DNA from: Branchinecta lynchi
Lineage: Eukaryota > Arthropoda > Branchiopoda > Anostraca > Branchinectidae
Assembly: GCA_023053575.1 (NCBI GenBank)
Contig: JAKZAP010000016.1
Span: 5,018,046-5,082,045 of the forward strand
Direction: 5' to 3'
Length of the DNA: 64,000 nucleotides
In this document: in pieces, positions 21,011 through 33,084 of the stretch
Numbering within the stretch: position 1 is the first letter of the stretch
How the letters are laid out: each line of letters opens with the position of its first letter
Made by a program: the position numbers and the translations under genes
The notes under the pieces: model-generated
The model's input: only the letters and a program-made list of their open reading frames with translations
Database searches by the model: none
Told to the model about the DNA's origin: nothing

Positions 21011-21610
21011 AGTTCACTACTTATAAAATGATAGAAACTTGAACGGTATTGTGTAGCCTGTTGACCTCGGCTATGCTTACACTTTCGAAGTTGATGCTGC
21101 ATCATTGAAGCTTGTTTTCAAGGTCACTTCCATCCACTCACTGTCTACTGTTCTATTGAAGGAGGCTGTTGTTTTGGCTATCATCGTCTCCTCGCGTCAG
21201 GGAGTTCCACAGGGAACAACCGGTTTGTGAAGAAATTGAACCGACCCCGTTTCCCATTGATAACATCGTGAAGCATTAGCAAGACCTTAGCACTACTTGT
21301 CGGGCGTGTCGACATTTTTAATGCATCCGACACTGCGTCGAAACGCCATGTTTTGCGTTCATGATTTGTGTCGTAGCCGCAAAGCGCAGAATGTTACACG
21401 AAATCGTAGCAGGGTGAACCAAGGTAAAATTTCAGCAGAAGGAGCATTGATGCCAAAGACCTGATGAACTGTTCTAGGTTGTGTTTTTATCGGAGGGGAA
21501 TAAGTATATTAATTAACCGCAGAAATGCCATTTCGAAAAAGATGGTGTGTTGTCCCCAGTTGAGCCGTCTGTTTTTCTCATGATGGACAAAACTTACAAT
21601 GCAACATAAA

Positions 21611-21782
21611 CATGGACGACAGGGCCCAACCAGCGCACGACCTCGTCCACTGTTTCCTGACCGAAGATTAAAAATTAAGTGTCTTTTTCTGTGTTTGTAT
21701 GTGCTTTGTTTATTTTCTTCATTTTACTCCGCCTTTCCAAAATGGGGGGTCAAAAATAAATTACTTACTTACTTACTTACTT
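21611..21782 (+). mobile_element. LINE 3' end with (TTAC)n tail, copy 1
   Basis: Shares AGGGCCCAACCAGCGCACGA, GTTTCCTGACCGAAGATTAA and TTTTCTGTGTTTG with the copy at 39923-40078. It ends AATAAATTACTTACTTACTT, a microsatellite tail typical of some LINEs. Only the extreme 3' end is present, with no RT. Confidence 0.7.
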
Positions 21783-22301
21783 ATAATTGGTTTGGTACTA
21801 TAAAGCCTCGCATACAGCTGTCTGTATCTTTTCAAGGGCTATGCCTGAGCGTTGACTTGAAACTGTGGACTGCCTGCTTGCCTACTAGAACGGGCGTTCC
21901 ACTCGAAAGCAGAAACATGGATAAAGGAACAAAAACTTGGATGAATAACTCAGATCTACACTGGGTCGAAGACGAGCGAAAGCCTTTTTTTCTACCACAA
22001 GCATAAGTTATGCAAAATTCAAAAGGGGGTTGAATTTTGTGGGTTTTTGGAAGGGGTTTAGGGAGGCTGGTAGTAAGGAGGTGGGGTGGGGGGAGGTGAG
22101 ATGGGGGGGGGGGTAGATTGTGACGAGGGAATCATTTTTCTTTCTTTTCTTTTTTTTACTCTCTTTCTTTACCTCTTTTTTTTTTTAATATTAGACTAGT
22201 TTTTCTGTCATTATTTATTGAATAATTTTAAGTTAAAAGGTTGTTAGAAGATACAGCCACCCACATGATTTTTGTCTTTTATGCGGTTGTGGAGTTTTTT
22301 G
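21783..22301. other. No gene seen
   Basis: Mixed sequence with a long G-rich block at about 22070-22115 and a T/C-rich block at 22138-22188. No recognisable coding or repeat structure. Confidence 0.3.
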
Positions 22302-22315
22302 TATAATGTAGTTTT

Positions 22316-22410
22316 AAATATTCCTTCAGTCCAAGCTGACTGCGAATCATATTTGATTCGATTCATATTTGAATCATATTTGAATCATATTTGAATCATA
22401 TTTGATTCAA
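22316..22410. mobile_element. Hammerhead-family retroelement terminus, copy P3 (95 bp)
   Basis: Flanked by the perfect 14-bp direct repeat TATAATGTAGTTTT (22302-22315 and 22411-22424). It begins with the family terminus AATATTCCTTCAGTCCAAGC, TGACTGCGAATCATATTTGA. It then turns into an 11-bp tandem repeat of GAATCATATTT (about five units) ending ATTTGATTCAA. The tandem is made from the element's own sequence. Confidence 0.8.
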
Positions 22411-22644
22411 TATAATGTAGTTTTGTTTTTTGGTGAATTAAAAATATCTGAATCTGAATTTGAATCTGAAATCTAAATATGAATCAGTTTCGAAAATGCA
22501 ATTTCATATTCATCAATCCAACCTGAGGTCCAAGCTTTCCATGAAAGCCACAGAGATTAGACCTTTATCGTCTTCTAGAATCCCGCAACACAAATATTTG
22601 CCTCGTTGCTGGCGTGTTCAAAGTACGTTATAAACAACACCAAA

Positions 22645-23657
22645 GGTTTAGATGGGGTCCCAAAAGTTAATAATTGTCGGGTTTCTCCTCCAGACTGTCG
22701 GGTCTTATAGATCTTCAGTCTTCACTACATACAGTAATTATGTTATTAATCTCTAGTCCACCACTTAACCAGTTCCATTACGTAATTTCTTTCTGTCTTT
22801 AATTTCCGGTCAAGCCCAGATAAAGGCATAGCCCACCGAATTTCCAGTTCTCACCGGATTTTGTCGGTAGAATTAACCAAGCAGGAAAAAGATCGATTCA
22901 ACACGCCAGCTTACCTTATTATTACTATCGACAGTCTCAAACCGCTTGATGAGACGGTTATAACAACTATCAAAATTATTTTGTTCGAGTCTATTTTTTT
23001 GTCCTTATATCGACACTCTAACCGATTTCAGAAAAAAACTTTTCCTTTAAATATTTCCGGTTTTTGCCGTATTTCGGACGGACTACTTGTCCGGCGCCAA
23101 AAAACCTTCAGATATGGATTCAGCACGTGTTCTTACAACTTGTGATATGTCAGGCCAATGTTGTTTACGAAATTATCCATGTATTCTTGTTCTTACCCCT
23201 ATATCGAATCTCTAATCGACTTCTGACAAATTTCCCGTTCTGGACGGATTTCTGGCGAAATACTTGTCCGGTTAAAAATGGATTCAGCATGTCTCCTTAC
23301 CCTATGTCGAACATATAAGTAGCCTCAAATAAAACTTTTACTTTTACGAAATTTTCCGGTCTTCGCCGGATTGCGGACAAACTATTTGTCCGAGGAGAAA
23401 ATAAGTTTCAGGTACGAAATCAGCGTGTGTCCTTACCCATATATTGACTATCTCATTAGATTTTAAAAATATTATTTTCCCTTTTAGTTTTGAACGTCCA
23501 CCCCTACAAATATGGTAACGGGTCTCATCTACGAACTTGACCTGTACTTTATCCAAGCTGATCCTCACATTAAGTTTGAATAAAATATCTCCAACCCTTC
23601 GAGAGTTACCGTGCTAGTGGACATAGGTATACCGTCACTAATGTTTTGGGATAAAAA
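22645..23657 (-). mobile_element. Family A repeat element, copy 4 (reverse)
   Basis: Reversed tail at the left (CCAAAGGTTTAGATGGGGTC, CCAAAAGTT), four or five diverged core units, the reversed polypyrimidine block and head, ending CGTCACTAATGTTTTGGGAT near 23657. Strongly diverged compared with copies 2 and 6. Confidence 0.7.
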
Positions 23658-23713
23658 AAAACCTACTTAAAGCTGCGTTCGAACAGTCCATTCTGTGGGT
23701 GTTTGGTTTATCT

Positions 23714-23737
23714 GGCGTAAGGTAATCACCTTACGCC
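23714..23737. repeat. Perfect 10-bp hairpin
   Basis: GGCGTAAGGT and ACCTTACGCC around a 4-nt AATC loop. No surrounding terminator or gene context; significance unknown. The rest of 23660-24580 holds no recognisable gene. Confidence 0.5.
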
Positions 23738-24579
23738 GGTTAATCCAGTCAATCTGGCCCCTTTTGATCAGGCCTTTTTTCTCTGTTAAAGACGGGACCA
23801 GTGAAACTAATCCAACCGTCAAAAATCAACTTTGCGGCGATTGCGAAGTCAACCGGTATTCCCGATTAAACACGACCGTTCAGAAATGGCTTTCCAGGAT
23901 TCGTCCTTTTGGCCAGATTCGAATCTTCTGCTTGTCAGGCTGGATTCGGATTTGGACTGGGATTCCAAACCCTCAATCTTACGAATCTCTTCAAATTTTT
24001 AGTCTGCATCCTTCCAGTTTCCAATTTTCCCAATGGTTACACGGTTGGCTTAGGCAATCCAACTTTTTGGTCTCCACCACCTATTATCCTCGATAATCTC
24101 TCAAGCTATCTCATTACCTAGATATCAGTGCCTTTTGTCACCTCAAACTACAACCTCTGTAAATGAATTGATTTTTGTGAAGATTGGATTCGATTCCGGA
24201 TTCGGATCCTCAGCATGAAATGTTTGATTCGGATTCGGGTTCATACCTACCCCTGGATTCGGATTCCAGTCCTTTCGTGGTCGGATTTCGCCCATCTCTG
24301 CGATCATTGCAAAGAAAATTCAAAACTACGATTTCCTTCCGTTGATAGGACAGGCGACTAGACCGCGGATTATGTTGACACCGTAATTCGAAGTATTTGG
24401 CAGGATTGCCTCCTTTGTGCCGTGATTGCAATTGTGTGCATAATCGCACAGTGTTGACAAAATCGGACGAAATTTTAGGACTGGAAGTGTCAAAACGGAA
24501 CGAATGCTACACTCTGGGAAACTGAATGATAAGATCTGGCAACTCAACTAAACAGGTTGGACCTGGTAACTGAAATGCT

Positions 24580-25395
24580 AAACCTCTTGGGGAATCAAAG
24601 GGAACGGCAAGAATAGAGGGAGTCATTCCTGGCAACTGAAATGCTAAATCCTTGGGGAATCAAAGGGAACGGCGAGAACAGAGGGAGTCATTCCACGCGG
24701 AGTCCGGGAACGGAAAACAACGAGAACACGGGGAATGCTTCCAAAATGGATTTTGTTCCAAAAATAAATATGCAGTTGACGAAATTCGTCCGGATCCACT
24801 TTATTTTTGGTTTTGTTTATTTTGATTGTTTTTAATTAATCTTATATTGCACCAGCATCAGCAAAAATTGATTCTCCTCTAATCTGAAAGGTAGTCCTTC
24901 TTGATGATGGTGATGATAATCGGAGCATTCCCGTTCGTGGGGACTCGCGAGAATACAGGGAGTGAGTACCCGGGACAAACAAAAACGCGCGGACTCCTCA
25001 AGTGGAGTCTTCGGGGAATCGAGGGGAACGGCGAGAATAGAGGGAGTCACTCCACGCGGACTCCGCCTAGGAAAACGACGAGAACAGGGGGAATGCTTCT
25101 AAAATGGATTTTGTTCGAAAAAAAATATGCAATTGATGAAACTAGTCTGGATCCACTTTATTTCTGATTTTGTTTATTCTGTTTCTTTTTAATTAATTTT
25201 ACATTGCACCAACACCAGCAAAAATTGATTCCCCTCCGAATCTGGAAGGGAGTTCTTTTTGATGATGGTATTGATAATCGGAGCATCCCCCGTCAGTGGG
25301 AACTCGCGAGAATACGGGGAGGGAGTCCCTGGGACAAAACAAAACACAGGGACTCCTCAAGTGGAGTCGTCGGGGAACGGCGAGAATCTAAATGA
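24580..25395 (+). repeat. Family D tandem repeat, about 350-bp unit, 2-3 copies
   Basis: Landmarks recur at about 350-365 bp: GGGAACGGCGAGAA at about 24668, 25025 and 25375, and CAAAAATTGATTC at about 24866 and 25219. Each unit carries CCACGCGGACTCCGC-like, AATGCTTCCAAAATGGATT and TGATGATGGTGATGATAATC blocks. Related to the single copy at 8216. Confidence 0.75.
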
Positions 25396-25399
25396 TTTT

Positions 25400-27000
25400 C
25401 TGGCGATGACTGGCAACGTTGCCGTGATTTGACAAGAAAAGATAGAGTTAAAGGAGATTCTAATTATAAAGAGAAATGAGAACATTTACCAAGTTGTCCT
25501 AGCAATAACATAAAAAAATACCGATACAAGTGGTTTTAAAGTATATATAGCTGGTAAGATGAGGAAATTGTACGTATGAACGAAATCATATCCGTTAAAT
25601 GTGTGCTAAGGAGTAGAAATTTTGTTTGGGTGTGTTCAATTTTTTTGTTTTGGTTCTGGATCTTCCTCCCTAGAAATGGTTTGAAGGAGAATTCTTCATT
25701 ACAGGTAAATATTTTGGATCTTTCTGTATTGCTACAGTAGAATTATGCTTCTTTGAACACCTCCCTTAATTTTTCCATACCTTGGTTTTGTCTCTTGCTT
25801 CGGAGTGTGGGAAAAACTTTTATTTTATTTTATAACTTTAAGCAAGAAACAAAACCTTTTTAAAAGGCCAGATTCAGATCAAATGAAAAGGGAAACTGAT
25901 TAGCGAGTTAGTAATTGTGAGTGGCCAATCAGTCAACAGCTAACCTAGCCTGAACCTAGCCTATTTCAGCATTTTTTTGGCACTAATAATGGTGCTGAAT
26001 GGTGCACCCTGGTCCTGGGTGCTTTCTGATCTCAATTCTCCTCGCGATCTTTCTCTCAATTCTCTCGATGCAACCAATTCTCCTTTTTTGCAGTTTCATC
26101 AGAATCTAGAATGGGGAAAGCCTTGCAGAATCAAGAAGTGAGAAGATCAAAAAGGTGATTTGTACGAGAATTGAGAAGCAAGAACTGAGAATTCAAATAA
26201 AATAAAAAATGCAACTATTTGGAAAAAAATTGTGTTCCAATAAATCCTTCAAATTTGTAAGAATTCTTCTTCCATTCTTTTGTACTATTTGCATGAAAGG
26301 ATCTCCAGGAAAGTAAAGAAATTCGGATATTCAATTCAGTTCAGTGCGCTTTATGTTTCCAAAAATTCTTTATAAAGAAAACAGCATCGGGAATGTCAAT
26401 AGAGAAATATAGCATAGAAAAATAGCATCGGGAATGTCAATAAAGATACTGGAATCTATACTATTTCCATACGCACCGTGCAGAATTAGTTTTCTAGCTT
26501 AGATGTGCCTTAGATGCACCACAATCTGTCTAAACTGTTGAAAGATGTGTGTTTGAAGTCATATTCACTGATATCTGGACCCAGCCAGTACGGGGGGGGG
26601 ATGGGCGTGGAAATCTTTTTACATGTATTACTCTCAAACAAGCGGTCCAGTTCGGGTAGAAATTGATAGCTGGCGAGGTCAAATGTACTTGATGTTCAAT
26701 TGGTCCAGTTACAGTGTCAGGACCAGAGTCGAACAATATGCAGCATTACGCTGCGGATACAAGATTTTGTTTTCTCGACAGGATTTTCTTACTTCTTAAT
26801 TCAGAAATTTAGGCACTGTTTTGATGGAAATGCAGCATCCTGCATTGTTACAGTAAAAGAGAGTCAATGTTGATGCCTGAAAGACAAAAAGAGAAAGATC
26901 TTCTCTGTTTAAAACACTAAATGTTTTTCTTTATACTGGATTCATGTTTGTTTCTAACAGTTGTGCAATTTGCTTTCATATTTTTCCAAGTATCTACGGT
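25400..27000. other. No gene recognised
   Basis: About 1.6 kb of AT-rich sequence. A 25-bp direct repeat (ATAGCATCGGGAATGTCAAT) lies at about 26385 and 26421. The reading frames are short and unlike known families. Confidence 0.3.
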
Positions 27001-27493
27001 CAGGGGCGTCGCTAGCCAAAACACGAGGGGGGGTTGCAGGGCGCTTACACTAACTAACTAGAAACTAACAAATTCTAAAAATTGTATGTCACAAGCAAAA
27101 TCGGCCTGATTTTTACATGAATTAGGAGATACTGGTACGTAACAGATTGTGTTAAAATTGTCAATCTGGCAAGCTCAAAACATGCGGCTGAGAATTCTAT
27201 TCCTGAAGTCTCAAACGCTTGAGAACCCAGAAGGGCCTAGGTCAGAGGTGGATGTAAACTCAGTTTTTTGGTAACCCTGAACTAGCCTTACTGACTTTCT
27301 GGGGCGCACTGCCAGCCCCCTATATAGCTTTTCTGGGTGAGCGCCCATTTAGGATTTGGGCGCTCTGCGAGCGCCCAGATTAGCTTAATGTATTTGGTTG
27401 GGCGCTTTGCGAGCACCCAGATTAGCTTTTTTCTTTCTTCGAGGGGGGGGGGTGTTACCACCCCCACAGACCACCCCCATAGCAACGCCCCTG
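27001..27493. mobile_element. Non-autonomous hAT-like element with 8-bp target duplication
   Basis: Ends CAGGGGCGTCGCTAG and, mirrored, CAGGGGCGTTGCTATG, the typical 'CAGGGGCG' start of hAT elements. Flanked by TCTACGGT (26993-27000) and CCTACGGT (27494-27501), an 8-bp duplication with one mismatch. The interior has three copies of a TGGGCGCTCTGCGAGCGCCC-like palindrome. No transposase. Confidence 0.8.
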
Positions 27494-27501
27494 CCTACGG
27501 T

Positions 27502-29974
27502 TAAACAATGATGACATGACGGAAACAAACTTTGGGTGACCCGCACTTACGGTAACAAAGTCACCCAAAAAGTGTTGGGTCCTCGCAGAAATTTGGGTAC
27601 TGGCAATGCAGCTTTTACTCTAGTATTTTGCCAGGAAACTGACAATGAAGAGAAGAAGACGGCTTTCTTTTGAGATACTGTCCTTTTTTTTGAGGTTTCT
27701 GTGGTGAGTTAAAGACAACCAAAGCTGGGCAACAAATCAACAAGTTATATTATAATGGAAATACTATAGGGTCTAGTATACCAGTATACTGATGTTGAGT
27801 GCATAATATTGTTATTAATTCACATAATATTTTGTACAATTTGAATCCAGTTTTCGTTTCATAAAAACTTAGTCGAAACAAAATAATACTAAGACATTAA
27901 CTATATACAGTTTATTCGTGTTAAAACGTCAATTGGGTCATGTGCAATTAATTTCAGTCTATTTTATTTTTCGAGAGAATAGTAGAAAATAACAGTGGTA
28001 TTGTCAGAAATAAGTGCTAGGATTGTCAACCATAAATAAAACAGTGTTTGAGTTAAAAACTGTAAAATCAGGTATCTCTTGGTTTGAACACTACTTATTG
28101 ATGAAGAATAGAATTATGATACAGTTCCTGCACCATGTTGCCAATTGACAAAAATGTTTTGCACCGGTGCAAATGACAGGTGTGTTTGAATGAATCCTAG
28201 CCAAGTACCACAAAGCCCTGACTTTGGGATATGTCATACGATGGGCATATCTAGCATTTGGTATACCCATCACCGAATGCTGGATACCTGTTTGTACCCT
28301 AACCCTGACCTACTTTACCATGAAGGAGTTCTGATTGGTCGTTTTATAGCTCCACTAAAATCATTGGTATTCTATTGGGTTAGAGTTTACAGCAATTTAT
28401 TTTATCCAGTGTGACATAAGGTATAAAAAATCATGTGTTTATGATAGACTGCGCTAGGCCAGATGCTAAGAACCCTGAAAAAATAGACATTAGAAATAAT
28501 GGCAAATTATAAAAAATAGAATGTCGCCAGAGAGATGGAAATGAATATAAATATTTTCGTAGTAGGCTACTTCACAGAAAAAGTTGCCTGGTATGACAGT
28601 TTAAAACCACAAACTATAATTTCTTTGAATCTTTATGGGCTGTCTCAACAGAAGAAGCAAAACATTAAAAAATAACAGCAGATGAAATTAAACAAATCTG
28701 ATATAATTTTTGTTGCGAAAAAGCTGAAACACTTGGCTCGTCACTCTTTGACAGATATTGAGTTCTGATTCCTAATTTGTCATGCCTGTTTGACTGATAT
28801 AGAGGCGAAAAGCAGAACCAAGGTAGTCCAAAACTTAGAGCTGTTAAAAGAAGCATAACTCTACTGTATCCTGCACTGGTGATCCTACAATGTCGAGATG
28901 CTATATAGGGCATGGTGATTAGTGATTTGCGATTTTAAATATGAGAATTGACCTACATTTATTTTTCACATTGTCTGAGTCAGTTGAGAATGTTTCATGA
29001 TGAATTATGAAGGGGGCAACAATTTGTATTGGAAGGTGATTGAGTCTTCTACAGTTTCCAACATTTCCACTTATGTATCTGTCTTGAATTGCTGAGCTTT
29101 GAGCTTGAGCCAGTGACACTGGAGGTTATGCTTGGCAGGGATATATGGATTAATCACCCGGACTTTTTGTTCAGCCCTGTTGCAGATTGATGTACATTTC
29201 TATCCCTGTTGATAGTTCACTGGGTTTCATGTCCCATTTATTCATGCAGATCTTATTAAGTTCCAGTCTATACCACAAATCCCTGAGGCTGATTCCCCTA
29301 TGGCAAATGGTATGTACCCGTGGGGGCCGTGGGTGTCCCTAACACTGACCTACTCCAGTAGGCTATACTAGAATTCTGATTGGTTGGTTTCAGAACTTCA
29401 CTTAAATCATCAGTATTTTATTTGGGTACGGTACCCAGCATTTGGCGTAGGGTAACCAGTGCCCAAAACCAGGGATTCGTAGTAGACTGCTCAGTTCTAC
29501 CGTAGGTCTTCTCCTGCTTCTTCTTTCGCTTCTCTTGACATTTTTTTTTTTGAGATTCAAGCATTTCTCTCTTCCCGATTGGCTCTTGTCTAGAATTGTC
29601 TTGGTTCTTGTTTGAAAATAATGGACTCGAACAGAAAGGCCTGATTTGAGGACAGTTCTGCCTTTCTGCGTACTGAGTGAGTGACGATGGTGTTTTAAGT
29701 ATTCCGAGTATTGGTATGGCGAAAAGGTTGAGTAGGAAGGACATGGATGCGGGTAAGAGGGTGATAAATAGTGGGAGGGAGTGGAAGGAAGGGGTTCTCA
29801 AGGGCTTCGTTCTCCCCATATACTGAAGCACCTCGGCTGAGTTGGTCTCGAGTCGGAATATATTACTACCAGTCACGGCTGTTTGTAGCCGCGTTCGGCC
29901 TCTTGGCTAATACAGCGTTTGCAAGCGAGGAAGATGCCGGTCTTGGTGACAAGATTATATTTACACGCAGAGGG
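27502..29974. other. No gene recognised; pair of dispersed repeats
   Basis: Two diverged copies of one sequence lie at about 28285-28395 and 29325-29435, sharing CCTAACCCTGACCTACT-like, TTCTGATTGGT and AAATCATTGGTATT blocks. At 29418-29876 the minus strand has a 152-codon open frame with a Lys/Glu-rich segment that I cannot assign. Just before 29975 the plus strand encodes a short hydrophobic stretch ending AFASEEDAG, like a signal peptide, but it runs straight into a repeat. Confidence 0.3.
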
Positions 29975-30700
29975 AACCCAAAACTCTGATATTTAATCCA
30001 GAAAATTGGGTCTTGTCTTCGCTAGATCCAGTCTGGCCACGCTAATCATCTGAGAAAACCAAGTTCAGATATACCTCTATAAGCCATATCTATTTTGACG
30101 ATACTGACCAAAAATTCCTGCTTTACTTCTGCCAAATTTCCGGTTTCGGCCGAATTCCAAGTGAACTACTTGTCCAGCAAAAAAAGAACAATTCAGAAAC
30201 GACTTCACCGTATCTCCTTATCCCTATAAAGGACATATGATCAACTTACGAAATTTCCGGTTTCAACCGGATTCCGGACGAATTATATGTCCGGTTAAAA
30301 AATGATTGTCATATACAGACTCAGCATCATTTCTTAGCCCTAAATCTGTCATCAACTTTCGCTTTTAAGACATTTCAAGCTTTTAAGAACTACTTATCCG
30401 GCGAGAAAATCGTTTTCACCATCGTGTTCAGCATGTCTTCTCACCCCATAATCGACTATTATATTAGCTGTTTAAAAATATTCTGTTTGCCTCTTAATTT
30501 GAACCCCCTCCCCCACCCCTAAATGTAAAGCTACCGAGCCCATGTAGGAACTTGACCTTACCCTTGACCCAAAGAATCCTCAAACCAAGTTTCTTCAAAA
30601 TATATCATTCCCTTCGAGAGTTATCCTGCTGACAGACTGATGGACAGACAGACAACTTTTGCGATGTCATAGGTATCCGTCCACTTACGTTTTCCGATCC
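29975..30700 (-). mobile_element. Family A repeat element, copy 5 (reverse)
   Basis: Reversed tail (AATTGGGTCTTGTCTTCGCT), three core units, the reversed GATGTCATAGGTATCC head and the microsatellite GACAGACTGATGGACAGACA, ending at CACTTACGTTTTCCGATCC. Confidence 0.75.
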
Positions 30701-31145
30701 AAAAAAAACTGTTTCTTCAAGCCAGAAAGTCAAAAATAAATTGCCAAAACAAGCCAAAAATAAATTCACTAGCCAACCTCATTCCTGTCAGCTTCTGTTG
30801 TATGTATTGGGTAGTACTTTTGACCGTTAAACTCATTACCTTGTGATTTGGTCAATTTGGTGATTCTTTGTCGAGTTGGGCACTAATTCAAGTTGCTATT
30901 AAAATTTAAATGTCTTGGATACTGCAAGTCTCCATAATCATGAAGGTCATTCTTCCGTCCGGTTTTACTCCTTTGAAGCCAAGCTGCTCCATAAGCGAAT
31001 AGTACTTGGCGAGTGCTTAGCCTTTTAATTATTTCCAGCAAGGGCAAATAAATGACTGGGAGGATGATGTTTCTCCGTATAGTTGCCTGCAACGCTGGGC
31101 ATGGAAAATTCCCGGTCTAGCCGTTCTTCGTATCGCTGGTGCCTA
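30701..31145. other. No gene recognised
   Basis: Unique-looking sequence. The minus-strand open stretch at about 31092-30883 has no recognisable motif. Confidence 0.3.
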
Positions 31146-31265
31146 CACTGTAAAAATTTAAAGTTAACTGCAATATTTGCAGAATTGGATTAGGATTATC
31201 TTTTAGAGACAAGATTAGTCGCAGTAGCAAATATTTTTTTTTTAAATATTTTTTTTTTTACAGGG
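31146..31265. mobile_element. MITE family M, copy 4 (120 bp)
   Basis: Starts CACTGTAAAAATTTAAAGTT after TA and ends TTTTTTTTTACAGGG before TA. Inside are CAGAATTGGATTAGGATTAT and GACAAGATTAGTCGCAGTAG, family blocks. Its middle is deleted relative to copies 1 and 3. Confidence 0.7.
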
Positions 31266-32069
31266 TAGGCGGTACTTCAGCATTACAGTTCTTGCAAACC
31301 GTGAACGGTCAAATTGATGGTCTATTCTTATTATATTGTGGTTTTGTCATTTGGCCTGGTGTCTCCGGCTCTGACCCTCCATTTATATTTATTTTATATT
31401 TATTTTACGAAAGTGATAAAAATAACCCTTGAACCATTGGTCAAGGTTAAGGTTTTATTCATATCTCTTTCTGTAGAAAACCAGAAAACGATGGGAGACA
31501 CAAAGTCGACTTACAGAAACCCGATACATTAAATAAAGTACGTAATTTAAGAAATAGATCTTGATAATAAATTAGTTGTAGCATTATTGTGGGAAGACGA
31601 AAATAGACTTTTTTTTAAACGTTAAAATACATTTTTGTCTTTTCTTTCATTTGTGTTAGATGTAGGCCCATTAAGATGTATTTCTGAAATATATGTAGGC
31701 TACTTCTGAAATATTTATTTCAATAAGTAGAATTAATAAATGACTGGCTGCTGAGTGCATGATAGAGTATGATTAAATAGTTTTTAAGGCAATCAACATA
31801 CGCATAAAAACAGTACAAAATGGAATTTTTATATTTATGATAATAGTTTTTTTGTGTGATTAATTCTTTTATATATATTATATCTAAATAATGTATTATA
31901 TTATATCTTTTATATATATTTATATTAATTCTTATATCTAAAAGCACTTCTGAATAACGGCAAAGGTTATTTTAACAAAATGATTACGATTGGCCACTGA
32001 GCTTATGATGGACTATGATTTAATAGCTTAAAGGCAATCCACATCAGCAAATATAATACGAAACATAGT

Positions 32070-32341
32070 AAATAGCCTGCTCCTTGAGCCCAAGCTGACT
32101 GGGAAACATATATTTTCATACAATACGTAAAACGGATACGTCAGATACGGTACAATGCTTTGGCAGCGATATTTCGGCCCTTCTAACGAACCTGCCTGAT
32201 AGCAGGCTGGTTTCTTCCCGAACGTTGTCTCTGACATTCAACAGCCTGACGAGGACACTTGCCAAGAAGGGCGGAAATTTCGCTGCCAAAGCATCGTATC
32301 GGAGCTGACGTATCCGTTTTATGTATTGTTTGCATACCGGC
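32070..32341 (+). mobile_element. Hammerhead short retroelement, copy P4 (272 bp)
   Basis: Bounded by a perfect 13-bp duplication, TACGAAACATAGT (32057-32069 and 32342-32354), and splits a tandem repeat. The arms are inverted copies: ACGGATACGTCAGATACGG, CTTTGGCAGCGATATTTCGG on the left; GCGGAAATTTCGCTGCCAAA, GAGCTGACGTATCCGT on the right. The body has CTGGTTTCTTCCCGAACGTT and then the hammerhead-like motif. The left arm also contains the 3' half of a motif in reverse. Confidence 0.85.
32242..32285 (+). ncRNA. Degenerate hammerhead-like motif in P4
   Basis: Keeps helix I (CAGC/GCTG), CTGACGA and GAAA. Helix II is damaged (GGACACTTGCCAAGAAGGGCG) and helix III reads ATTT instead of ATAT, losing one of its two pairs. 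Probably inactive. Confidence 0.55.
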
Positions 32342-32475
32342 TACGAAACATAGTTTTTATTTTTATTATGATATTTTTAATAATTTCCTGTTTTACATTT
32401 TACACATTCACTTTTAGTCGAAAAGCGCTTCTGAATAACACTATAGGCTATTTTAACAAAACGATTGCTTAACTT

Positions 32476-33084
32476 TTCCACTGTGTAGGCCCTACAGTTG
32501 CCGTAGACCGTTGGCTAGCGTCTCTTCTAACCGAATGCAGATTGGCGAAGATTCTCAAGTTGAGCGGACTGAAAGCTGGCTTAGAACGAAAACCCAGCTG
32601 CTGTTCTTAGGAAACGGATCTTCAGGCCAAATTATCTGTATCCTAGTTTACTGGCAGATCGAACCGGAAAGCACTTGGGCGAGTTTATAGCGCTTTCTGC
32701 ACTCCTTACATCTTGTATTGTTCCGGTGTTTATCACTCCTCGTTCCTGCCGCAACCACAAATTAGTTCAGAAGTGGGGCGTCCAAGATGTGATTTGTTCA
32801 CTCGAGAAAACGTCAGCGTCACTACTATCTACATCTCGTCATCCTGGTCTTCGAGTACATGATGTTTTTCATGAATTTTTAAGGCCCAGTTAGTAATTAT
32901 TTCTAAATTTTGTGTGTTTATACTGGTATTTTATCTTGTGTTATTTCGCGTTATTCCCTTTACTCCGCTACCACATTCTGTATTTGGCGGGTTATAAATA
33001 CAATATATATATATATATGTAATTTGTTTTGGATGTTCCAAGGGAAATTGACCATTCGTTATGCTAAGGTTTATTCAAGAAAGG
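32476..33084. other. No firm gene; possible LINE 3' end
   Basis: Ends in TTTACTCCGCTACCACATTC, GGCGGGTTATAAATACAATA and a TA microsatellite (about 33002-33018), a layout like the LINE 3' ends at 21611 and 39923 but without close identity. Confidence 0.3.

Larger units (their letters stand above)
31690..32475. repeat. AT-rich tandem duplication, about 200-250 bp unit, split by P4
   Basis: CTTATGATGGACTATGATTT and AAAGGCAATCCACATC at about 32003-32045 repeat GCATGATAGAGTATGATTAA and AAGGCAATCAACAT at about 31756-31802. GCGCTTCTGAATAACACTAT at about 32425 repeats AGCACTTCTGAATAACGGC at about 31942. The second unit is interrupted by the retroelement insertion at 32070-32341. Confidence 0.55.

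Noticed and set aside
21599..22006. 135-codon plus-strand frame
   Set aside because: Runs through the LINE 3' end and its TTAC tail, so it is untranslated sequence.
23695..24096. 133-codon plus-strand frame
   Set aside because: Includes a perfect hairpin, no domain recognised, and sits beside a decayed repeat.
29418..29876. 152-codon minus-strand frame
   Set aside because: No recognisable domain, and the Lys/Glu-rich part comes from a T/C-rich tract. Kept only as a remark in the region entry.
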